From: Bacteroidia bacterium | Lineage (GTDB): Bacteria; Bacteroidota; Bacteroidia; Bacteroidales; Paludibacteraceae | Direction of reading: 5' to 3' | NCBI GenBank assembly: GCA_009929445.1 | Contig: SAAL01000005.1 | Location: 1-62,656 of the forward strand | Length of the DNA: 62,656 nt | Notes under the pieces: model-generated | Database searches by the model: none | Told to the model about the DNA's origin: nothing | The model's input: the letters and a program-made list of their open reading frames with translations, nothing else | In this document: positions 56,738 to 62,656 of the stretch, piece after piece | Position numbering within the stretch: position 1 is the stretch's first letter | Layout: each line of letters opens with the position of its first letter | Made by a program: the position numbers and the translations under genes

Positions 56738-57379
56738 ATGAAAAAAGCAATTGTTATAGGTTCTACAGGATTGGTAGGCACAGCATTGGTCAGTCAATTG
56801 TTGGAAAACGACAATTATTCGGAAGTGATTTCGTTTGTGCGCAGAAAAAGTGATTCAGCTCATCCAAAACTAACCGAACATATCGTGGATTTTGACAAAC
56901 CCGATTTATGGAAAAATCTTGTAAAGGGAGATGTGCTCTTTTCGGCTATGGGAACAACTATTAAAGCAGCTAAAACCAAGGACAATCAGTACAAAGTAGA
57001 TTATACCTATCAGTTTGAAACGGCTAAAGCAGCTTGTGAAAACGGTGTTCCCGTATATGTACTTGTCTCATCGGCAGATGCCAGTTCCAGTTCATTGAAT
57101 TTTTACACCAACATGAAGGGAAAACTGGAAGATTCCGTAAAACTGCTTCCGTTCAAAACCATCCAGATACTGCAGCCCGGGCAACTGGACGGCAACAGAA
57201 AGGAACACCGGACAGGTGAAAAAATGGCGCTGAAAATGATGCATTTTTTCAACAAGATGGGTTTTTTGATGAAATACCGCCCCATTCAGGGAAGCGAAGT
57301 GGCCCGGTTTATGATTATGATAGCCGAAAAACCTGTTTCGGGAGTGTATAAGCTGGATGAACTGTTTAAGATTAAGTAG
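56738..57379 (+). CDS. NAD(P)-binding oxidoreductase-like protein (atypical SDR)
   Basis: The 213 residues begin with a Rossmann dinucleotide fingerprint (AIVIGSTGLVGTALVSQLL) and resemble the HTATIP2/NmrA-like atypical short-chain dehydrogenases: FVRRKSD, FSAMGTTIKAAKTKD and YVLVSSADASSSS. The classical YxxxK catalytic pair is replaced by a FYTNMKGKLE segment. Substrate and function are unknown. It stands alone and its stop overlaps a large inverted repeat shared with the convergent HAD gene. Confidence 0.85.
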   Translation: MKKAIVIGSTGLVGTALVSQLLENDNYSEVISFVRRKSDSAHPKLTEHIVDFDKPDLWKNLVKGDVLFSAMGTTIKAAKTKDNQYKVDYTYQFETAKAACENGVPVYVLVSSADASSSSLNFYTNMKGKLEDSVKLLPFKTIQILQPGQLDGNRKEHRTGEKMALKMMHFFNKMGFLMKYRPIQGSEVARFMIMIAEKPVSGVYKLDELFKIK

Positions 57380-57434
57380 CTGTTGGTAAATCAACTAAGT
57401 TACAGTCAATTGCAATTGACTGCTACTTAATCTT
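57368..57434. repeat. Nested inverted repeats between convergent genes
   Basis: Outer arms of 13 bases, AAGATTAAGTAGC (57368-57380) and its exact complement (57422-57434), enclose a small hairpin GTTG/CAAC (57382-57385, 57392-57395) and a perfect 20-base palindrome at 57403-57422. As RNA this gives a three-hairpin junction. It covers the stop codon of the oxidoreductase-like gene and touches that of the HAD gene; there is no T-tract. Confidence 0.8.
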
Positions 57435-58075
57435 TACCAAATCTTTTCTCTGATCTCCTCATAACTATCAAAAACTCTATCCACACCGGCTTCTATCAGC
57501 ACTTCGCGCGGTAATGAGGTGGTCAATCCGAAAACGATGCATCCGGCTGCTTTTCCGGCTTTTATACCGTTTACTGAGTCTTCGATAACGAGCGTGGTTT
57601 CTTTTTCGCCACCAGTCCGCTCCAAACCCAGCAAGTACGGCGCCGGTTTTGGTTTGTGCTCAGTGGTATCTTCTTCACAAACCACAATATCAAAGTAATT
57701 TTGAAAAGGAAATATCTCTGAAACCATTTTCAGTGTTTCGTTGGAGGAGGACGTCACAATGGCTCGCGGGATGTTTTTCCGGATGACAATATCAATGAAA
57801 TCGAGAAATCCGTCGATGGGTTGGAGTTCGTGAATAATCTGCTCGAAAATCTTGTTTTTCTGGTCGAGCAGGTAATCCAGTTCAAAACTACTATTCAGAT
57901 TATCAATCACATACTTATAAAACGACGAGTCACTTTTACCCACAAACTTTTCCAGCAAATGATCGGGATAGCTGATACCGTGATTGGTCAACACTTCTCC
58001 CAAAGCCCTCAGATGCAGACTTTCAGAGTCAACAACTACTCCGTCAAAATCGAAAAGGATGGTTTTTATTTGCAT
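57434..58075 (-). CDS. HAD-family phosphatase/phosphoglucomutase-like protein
   Basis: The 213 residues show the HAD motifs: FDFDGVVVDSES (motif I, nucleophile Asp), TSSSNET (motif II), the Lys region HKPKPAPYLL (motif III) and VIEDSVNGIKAGKAAG (motif IV). The cap is the small helical type of the beta-phosphoglucomutase/phosphoglycolate phosphatase group. Substrate unknown. It lies downstream of ettA on the same strand, separated by a 149-base spacer bounded by C/G-rich repeats. Confidence 0.9.
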   Translation of the reverse strand: MQIKTILFDFDGVVVDSESLHLRALGEVLTNHGISYPDHLLEKFVGKSDSSFYKYVIDNLNSSFELDYLLDQKNKIFEQIIHELQPIDGFLDFIDIVIRKNIPRAIVTSSSNETLKMVSEIFPFQNYFDIVVCEEDTTEHKPKPAPYLLGLERTGGEKETTLVIEDSVNGIKAGKAAGCIVFGLTTSLPREVLIEAGVDRVFDSYEEIREKIW

Positions 58076-58082
58076 AATAAAG

Positions 58083-58117
58083 GCCCCCTATCCCCCTGAA
58101 GGGGGGAATTTAGGAGT
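58083..58117. repeat. C/G-rich palindromic repeat, copy upstream of the HAD gene
   Basis: CCCCCTATCCCCCTGAAGGG followed by GGGAATTTAGG. The inner CCCCCTGAAGGGGG can form a hairpin. Pairs with the copy at 58207-58236. Confidence 0.75.
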
Positions 58118-58206
58118 TATAATTAAGTAGTATATTGCAATTGCACTTAGAATATGCCTAGAATGTAAAACCTGAGTAAAACTGAACATCTTTTTATGCT
58201 CCAATA

Positions 58207-58236
58207 AGTCCCCCTTCGGGGGATTTAAGGGGCTAA
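58207..58236. repeat. C/G-rich palindromic repeat, copy at the 3' end of ettA
   Basis: AGTCCCCCTTCGGGGGATTT and then AAGGGGCT. On the minus strand it supplies the last codons and the stop of ettA (58225-58227). Confidence 0.8.
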
Positions 58237-59898
58237 TAACTTCTTGTACCTAATCCGTTTGGGTTCCACATCGCCCAGTCGCATTTTTTTGTTTTCTTCG
58301 TATTCCGAATAACTTCCTTCGAAGACAAACACCTGCGAATCGCCTTCAAAAGCCATGATATGGGTACAAATCCGGTCCAGAAACCAGCGGTCGTGGCTGA
58401 TGACCACTGCACATCCGGCAAAATTTTCCAGTCCCTCTTCGAGAGCTCTCAGCGTATTTACGTCGATATCGTTGGTAGGTTCGTCGAGCAGCAGCACGTT
58501 GGCTTCAGATTTCAGTGTCAGAGCCAGATGCAGCCGGTTTCTCTCACCACCGGAAAGTACACCGCATAGCTTTTCCTGATCGGCGCCGGTAAAGTTAAAC
58601 CTCGAAAGATAGGCACGTGCGTTGATATCTTTTCCGGCGACGCGGATAAATTCTGTTCCGCCCGAAATAACCTGATACACCGATTTTTTAGGATCGATAT
58701 CAGCGTGTGACTGGTCCACGTAACCTATTTTCACAGTCTCCCCCACGTCAAAGGTACCTTTATCCGCTTTTTCCATTCCCATCATCATACGGAAAAGCGT
58801 GGTTTTTCCAGCTCCGTTCGGGCCGATAATGCCCACAATGCCGTTGGGTGGCAGCATGAAGTTGAGATTTTCAAACAATAGTTTCTCACCGAATGCTTTT
58901 GAAACCGCAATTGCCTCCACCACTTTGTTCCCCAAACGCGGTCCGTTCGGTATGAAAAGTTCCAGTTTTTCTTCCCGTTCTTTCTGGTCTTCATTCAGCA
59001 AGCGGTCGTAAGCCTCCAGACGGGCTTTCCCCTTAGCCTGACGGGCCTTGGGTGCCATGCGTACCCATTCCAACTCGCGTTCAAGTGTTTTACGTCGTTT
59101 GCTTGCCTGTTTTTCCTCCATTGCCATCCGGGTGGTTTTTTGCTCCAGCCACGAAGAGTAATTTCCTTTCCAGGGTATGCCTTCTCCCCGGTCCAGTTCG
59201 AGTATCCAGCCTGCCACATTATCCAGAAAATAGCGGTCGTGTGTAATGGCAATGACTGTACCGGCATAATCGTGCAGGTGATTTTCGAGCCATTCTACCG
59301 ATTCTGCATCCAGGTGGTTGGTTGGCTCATCGAGGAGAAGTATATCGGGCTGTCGGAGCAGTAGCCGGCATAGCGCCACACGGCGGCGTTCGCCACCCGA
59401 AAGATTTTTCACCAACGCATCTTCGGGCGGACAGCGAAGAGCATCCATGGCGCGGTCGAGTTTATTATCGAGATTCCAGGCATCGGCGTGATCGAGCAGC
59501 TCCTGCAATTCACCCTGACGGGCAATGAGTTTGTCAAAATCGGCATCCGGTTCGGCAAACTGTTCGTTGATGCGGTCATATTCGGCCAGCATGTCCACCA
59601 CTTCCTGGGTACCTTCCTGTACAATTTGCTTTACCGTTTTAGTATCATCGAGCTGTGGTTCCTGTTCCAGATAACCTACGGAATATCCGGGAGAGAAAAC
59701 CACGTTGCCATCGAAATTTTTCTCACCACCTGCAATAATTTTCAGCAAAGTAGATTTTCCGGAGCCATTAAGCCCTATGATTCCAATTTTAGCACCATAG
59801 AAAAACGAAAGGTAAATATTATTCAGAACTCGTTTTTGAGGCGGAAAAGTTTTGGAAACTCCCACCATGGAGAAAATAATCTTTTTATCGTCAGCCAT
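58225..59898 (-). CDS. ettA: Energy-dependent translational throttle protein EttA (ABC-F)
   Basis: Ribosome-binding ABC-F ATPase that gates the first peptide bond according to energy state. The 557 residues have two ABC domains: GLNGSGKSTLLKI, LSGGERRRVALCRLLL, LLDEPTNHLD; then GPNGAGKTTLFRM, LSGGERNRLHLALTL, LLDEPTNDID. The inter-domain linker contains the EttA arm-type helix (WLEQKTTRMAMEEKQASKRR). The C-terminus KRIRYKKLLAP ends inside a C/G-rich repeat. Promoter TATCTTTG lies at 60067-60074. Confidence 0.94.
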   Translation of the reverse strand: MADDKKIIFSMVGVSKTFPPQKRVLNNIYLSFFYGAKIGIIGLNGSGKSTLLKIIAGGEKNFDGNVVFSPGYSVGYLEQEPQLDDTKTVKQIVQEGTQEVVDMLAEYDRINEQFAEPDADFDKLIARQGELQELLDHADAWNLDNKLDRAMDALRCPPEDALVKNLSGGERRRVALCRLLLRQPDILLLDEPTNHLDAESVEWLENHLHDYAGTVIAITHDRYFLDNVAGWILELDRGEGIPWKGNYSSWLEQKTTRMAMEEKQASKRRKTLERELEWVRMAPKARQAKGKARLEAYDRLLNEDQKEREEKLELFIPNGPRLGNKVVEAIAVSKAFGEKLLFENLNFMLPPNGIVGIIGPNGAGKTTLFRMMMGMEKADKGTFDVGETVKIGYVDQSHADIDPKKSVYQVISGGTEFIRVAGKDINARAYLSRFNFTGADQEKLCGVLSGGERNRLHLALTLKSEANVLLLDEPTNDIDVNTLRALEEGLENFAGCAVVISHDRWFLDRICTHIMAFEGDSQVFVFEGSYSEYEENKKMRLGDVEPKRIRYKKLLAP

Positions 59899-59957
59899 AT
59901 TTATTTTTTTAACAGTTAGATTGATAGATAATAGACTTTTAGACGGATGACCGAAGT

Positions 59958-59989
59958 TGTTCGGGTGTTCGGTTGTTCGGATGTTTAGG
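59958..59989. repeat. Imperfect 8-base tandem repeat
   Basis: Four units in a row: TGTTCGGG, TGTTCGGT, TGTTCGGA, TGTTTAGG, in the spacer between ettA and the ybaN-like gene. Confidence 0.8.
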
Positions 59990-60066
59990 TGTTATTGAGC
60001 TAAACAATCAAACCAATGAACAAATAAACTTCAAGCTTCGTGTTACCAACTCCAAGCTATTTTTGG

Positions 60067-60097
60067 CAAAGATACGAGAAAAAGGCACAATAAACAA
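60067..60097 (-). promoter_or_regulatory. ettA promoter
   Basis: TATCTTTG (60067-60074) with TTG 20 bases upstream (60095-60097), on the minus strand. Confidence 0.55.
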
Positions 60098-60108
60098 CGT
60101 GATTTTGT

Positions 60109-60116
60109 TACCTTTG
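60109..60116 (+). promoter_or_regulatory. Putative ybaN-like gene -7 element
   Basis: TACCTTTG, eight bases before the ATG, leaving an mRNA leader of only a few bases. No clear -33 box. Confidence 0.45.
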
Positions 60117-60124
60117 CATCCTGT

Positions 60125-60523
60125 ATGAAAAAATTGTTTTTTATCATAATCGGTTCACTTTGTCTGATCCTCGGAATTACAGGAATTTTTCTTCCCGTTT
60201 TGCCTACCACTCCTTTTCTTTTGCTTTCTGCTGCTTTGTTTGCACGCAGTTCGGACAGGTTGTACCTGTGGCTTATCAATCATAAGATTTTCGGTGAGTA
60301 CATTCGTAATTTCAGGGAAGATAAAGCCATCACGCTTCAGGGAAAGATTATTTCCATCTCCACACTCTGGTTGTTTATGCTTTACAGCATTTTTTATATT
60401 GTGAGTGAGAAATGGTATATTCAGGTTTTACTGGGGAGTATTGCTTTGGGAGTTTCGGTGTATATTCTTTCCTTTAAAACGAAAGTGAGTGCCGGAAAAA
60501 ACAAGGATTATACTGAGGACTGA
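60125..60523 (+). CDS. YbaN/DUF454-family membrane protein
   Basis: A 132-residue protein with three or four membrane segments; the N-terminal stretch GSLCLILGITGIFLPVLPTTPF is the DUF454 signature. Function is unknown. The 3' end overlaps the convergent pseudo-Nudix gene by 16 bases. Confidence 0.9.
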   Translation: MKKLFFIIIGSLCLILGITGIFLPVLPTTPFLLLSAALFARSSDRLYLWLINHKIFGEYIRNFREDKAITLQGKIISISTLWLFMLYSIFYIVSEKWYIQVLLGSIALGVSVYILSFKTKVSAGKNKDYTED

Positions 60524-61659
60524 CCATTTTTGTTTTTCACCAACTCTCTGAGAGCACACTCGCACTCACAGGATTCCTGTTCGAGTAATCCGCTTCGTTT
60601 GAGGATATCATATTCTTTTTCAAATCGTTCGGTGAAGATATTCTTTCCAAGATTATCTTCTATTTGTCTGGTAGTCCACCATTTTGTCTGAAATACTTCA
60701 TCTTTTTGAGGTTTCAGTTCATCGGTTTTGCACGAGATAAACAGATAAATATATTGATCGTTGAACCTGCCGTTGTAAATGTAATTTGTCAGAAAAAGAA
60801 ATTTTTGCTGGTCCTGATTATACAACTTTTTGGTATATTTATTCAGTACCAAATCAATAGATTCGGTCATACGCACACTCCGGCTGAGTGAGGCATCCCA
60901 GAGCAACGGCTCGTTGATGTCATCGGCTTTTCGTTGCTGCAAATAAATCATTCCGTTTTCAAGGAAGTATAGCCTTACCTGAGGATGCATCAGCCTTTCT
61001 TCTTTTGGATGATCGCGCCTATATTGCACACTCCCTGTAACTCTACCCGATTCATCCACTACCGGTACCCAGTCTTCACGGATAAGCCTCGCTCTGATGA
61101 TGCTTACACGAATTAATTCAAACAAAGCGGCAAATATAAGTGTGCTGGCATACAAGTATTTCAGGTATCCGAGGGGTATCTCTTTTTTATGAATATCAAA
61201 AATGCGAAAATAGAGTGAAAAAAACACAAACGCTATCACAATTAACATCAACACCCGGGCAACGCGGAAAAGTTCGTTTTCGTTGTTAAACATCGGCAGT
61301 TTGTAAGGAAGTGCTTTGGATGCAATCTTGCCCAGTGATTTTTTTTGTAAAATCATGAGTAGAATAAACAAAATAAATGTCAGTTCGTCGATATAAATCA
61401 AAACAGGATGAGTATCAGGGACAAGGCTTGAAGTAAATCCGATAATCAGGTAGCAAACAGCCAGCATACCATGCCAAATAAACATGCCTTTGTACATGTA
61501 ATATATGTAAAACATCATTGCGAATGCTATAGGGAAAGACACTTTCCAGGCTGTATTTTCACCCCAAAAATCGTCGGCAACCATAAAAATAAGTGCCGGC
61601 AGAAAATAAAGAATGGGATTGAAAAATGATTCCCGAATTTGTTGTTTTAATAGTTTCAT
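60508..61659 (-). CDS. Multi-spanning membrane protein with degenerate Nudix-like C-terminal domain
   Basis: Residues 1-200 contain six or seven hydrophobic segments (PILYFLPALIFMVADD, FIWHGMLAVCYLIIGF, YASTLIFAALFELIRV and others). The cytoplasmic part resembles a Nudix fold: DWVPVVDESGRVTGSV, HPQVRLYFLENGMIYLQQRK, then LLWDASLSRSVRMTESIDLV, where functional members have a Gly-Gly-His and REXXEE helix. The catalytic Glu residues are absent (NKYTKKLYNQ), so hydrolysis is unlikely; ligand sensing is a guess. The last 30 residues include CECEC. Start at 61659 fits the first membrane segment. Not a recognised family to me. Confidence 0.75.
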   Translation of the reverse strand: MKLLKQQIRESFFNPILYFLPALIFMVADDFWGENTAWKVSFPIAFAMMFYIYYMYKGMFIWHGMLAVCYLIIGFTSSLVPDTHPVLIYIDELTFILFILLMILQKKSLGKIASKALPYKLPMFNNENELFRVARVLMLIVIAFVFFSLYFRIFDIHKKEIPLGYLKYLYASTLIFAALFELIRVSIIRARLIREDWVPVVDESGRVTGSVQYRRDHPKEERLMHPQVRLYFLENGMIYLQQRKADDINEPLLWDASLSRSVRMTESIDLVLNKYTKKLYNQDQQKFLFLTNYIYNGRFNDQYIYLFISCKTDELKPQKDEVFQTKWWTTRQIEDNLGKNIFTERFEKEYDILKRSGLLEQESCECECALRELVKNKNGQSSV

Positions 61660-61693
61660 GAAAAAATATTGCCGTAAAAAATCTGCTTTTTTT

Positions 61694-61738
61694 TAAAAAA
61701 ATCCTCAGTCTATTCAATAAACAAAATAGACTAAGGAT
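61694..61738 (-). terminator. Terminator of ribE
   Basis: On the minus strand, imperfect stem ATCCTTAGTCTATT / AATAGACTGAGGAT (one mismatch), then T7. It lies between ribE and the membrane protein gene. Confidence 0.85.
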
Positions 61739-61823
61739 AGTTCACTCGCATGAAGTTTAGAGTTGGAGCGGCTTGCAGGTTTTAATCCGAAACAAAAAAA
61801 ACAGAAAATCCGGAATAAAAAAT

Positions 61824-62429
61824 TTACGGATTAAATTCCAGCATCCGGCTGATATACTTGCCGATAATATCAAATTCGATGTTCACGGTTGTGCCCACTT
61901 TGATTTGGTGAAAGTTGGTGTATTCGTAAGTGTAGGGAATTATTGCCACCCTGAACGAATTATTGGTTGGTTCCACCACGGTGAGGCTTACGCCGTTTAC
62001 TGTTACAGAGCCTTTATCTACAGTCATGTAGCCTTTGCGGGCTTTTACAGGATCAAATTCGTACTCAAAAGTAAAATACCAGCTTCCGTCCGCTTCTTCT
62101 ACGTTTTTACAGATTGCAGTCTGATCCACGTGTCCCTGAACAATGTGACCATCCAGCCGGCCATTCATCATCATGCTCCGTTCCAGGTTTACTTTGTCGC
62201 CTACTTTCAGCTTCCCGAGATTGGAAAGATTCAGCGTTTCTTTGATAGCCGTAACGGTGTAGGTGTTGTCCGTTTTTTTCACTACCGTGAGGCAAACTCC
62301 GTTGTGAGATACGCTCTGATCAATCTTCAACTCATTGACAAACGAACAAGTCATCGTAATGTGCAGGTTTTCCTGCTCTTTTTCCAGTGCAACGACAGTT
62401 GCTGCTTCTTCTACTATTCCTGAAAACAT
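61824..62429 (-). CDS. ribE: Riboflavin synthase alpha subunit
   Basis: Makes riboflavin from two molecules of 6,7-dimethyl-8-ribityllumazine. The 201 residues are two repeated lumazine-binding barrels: MFSGIVEE and SHNGVCLTVV in the first, QGHVDQTA and TVNGVSLTVV in the second. Length is standard. I find no FMN riboswitch in the 227 bases upstream. Often called ribC or ribE depending on species. Confidence 0.96.
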   Translation of the reverse strand: MFSGIVEEAATVVALEKEQENLHITMTCSFVNELKIDQSVSHNGVCLTVVKKTDNTYTVTAIKETLNLSNLGKLKVGDKVNLERSMMMNGRLDGHIVQGHVDQTAICKNVEEADGSWYFTFEYEFDPVKARKGYMTVDKGSVTVNGVSLTVVEPTNNSFRVAIIPYTYEYTNFHQIKVGTTVNIEFDIIGKYISRMLEFNP

Positions 62430-62570
62430 GATTTTTATACAGTTTAATTGGTTATATGGAGTTTGTTTTTTACTTATTGAACTTTCGCATGTTCATATTA
62501 GTTTATAAATCAAAAAGATTAAGAATAAATAATATCTATTAGTCAGATAGATAAACATTTTTCAGGAACA

Positions 62571-62640
62571 GGGGCTTCCGCCCCTTAGACCCTGACTTAC
62601 TTTTTGTCTTGAAACAAAAAGTAAGCAAAAAATTCAAGAC
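62571..62640. repeat. Intergenic palindromic repeat with two alternative hairpins
   Basis: GGGGC-ttcc-GCCCC (62571-62584), then CTTACTTTTTGT / ACAAAAAGTAAG (62596-62607 and 62614-62625). GTCTTGAA (62606-62613) can pair instead with TTCAAGAC (62633-62640). I recall a very similar dispersed intergenic repeat in many Bacteroidota genomes. It may continue past the window end. Confidence 0.75.
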
Positions 62641-62656
62641 TGCGCCCGCTTCACTC

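Noticed and set aside
58225-58236. ettA as a truncated gene
   Set aside because: Although the stop codon lies in a repeat, the protein is full length (557 residues) with the expected KRIRYKKL ending, so it is intact.
61773-62423. Open frame of 216 codons antisense to ribE
   Set aside because: ribE motifs are all present on the minus strand; the plus-strand frame is His/Phe/Val-rich with no domain.
62430-62656. FMN riboswitch before ribE
   Set aside because: No conserved RFN-element segments are present; the structure seen is the dispersed repeat.
1-62656. CRISPR arrays, tRNA or rRNA genes, insertion sequences, prophage genes
   Set aside because: No regularly spaced direct repeats, cloverleaf sequences, transposase or phage motifs were found on either strand by reading.

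Overview
The window looks like chromosome of a member of the Bacteroidota, most likely order Bacteroidales (a Paludibacter/Dysgonomonas-like lineage is my guess; no rRNA is present to settle it). The basis is the family content: the gliding/type IX secretion protein PorT, DUF4199, DUF6452 and DUF6048 proteins, a long-N-terminus IF-2, and a TonB receptor with a carboxypeptidase-like N-terminal domain. Promoters also follow the Bacteroidota consensus TTTG-N19-TAnnTTTG, seen cleanly before metK, rimP and the thiamine-type receptor gene. Almost all of the sequence is ordinary housekeeping and envelope gene content. I see no rRNA, tRNA, CRISPR array, phage or insertion sequence.

Layout. 0-7 kb: mfd, aqpZ and a lipoprotein metallopeptidase. 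7-14 kb: a TetR-controlled tripartite RND efflux operon (regulator, TolC-like, membrane fusion protein, RND pump) that ends in a small PII/CutA-like gene. 14-17 kb: a polysaccharide export pair (Wza-like and Wzc-like tyrosine kinase). 17-24 kb: an M20 dipeptidase, a small HTH protein, then trxB, a LolA-like carrier and ftsK on the minus strand, and nth on the plus strand. 24-31 kb: a plus-strand series DUF4199, GT2 glycosyltransferase, crcB, DUF190, three uncharacterised envelope proteins, transketolase, mntP. 31-38 kb, minus strand: an Nfn-type transhydrogenase pair, a class A penicillin-binding protein, metK behind a SAM-II-like riboswitch, and a lipoprotein glutathione peroxidase. 38-42 kb: an ADP-ribosylglycohydrolase and a TPP-riboswitch-controlled TonB receptor. 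42-50 kb, minus strand: an acyl-CoA ligase, then an apparent operon of CapD/WbpM-type dehydratase (frameshifted), WecA-type phosphoglycosyltransferase, ABC-F protein and RsmI-like methyltransferase; then yebC. 51-57 kb, plus strand: rimP-nusA-infB, porT and an NAD(P)-binding protein. 57-62.6 kb: a HAD phosphatase, ettA, ybaN-like, a membrane protein with a degenerate Nudix-like domain, and ribE.

How genes work together. The Wza/Wzc pair and the CapD/WecA pair, 30 kb apart, are plausibly the export and initiation ends of one surface polysaccharide pathway. The RND operon and the crcB-DUF190 pair each put a small ferredoxin-fold (PII/CutA-like) protein beside a membrane transporter. Three control elements are readable: SAM-II-like (metK), TPP (TonB receptor), and a GC-rich leader hairpin before rimP.

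No large undescribed system is evident. The most unusual signals are the PII-like gene in the efflux operon, the SAM-II-like leader whose possible terminator borrows an aptamer strand, short C/G-rich palindromic repeats translated in frame inside two proteins, the single-base frameshift in capD, a three-hairpin palindromic junction at 57.4 kb, and the membrane-anchored pseudo-Nudix protein.
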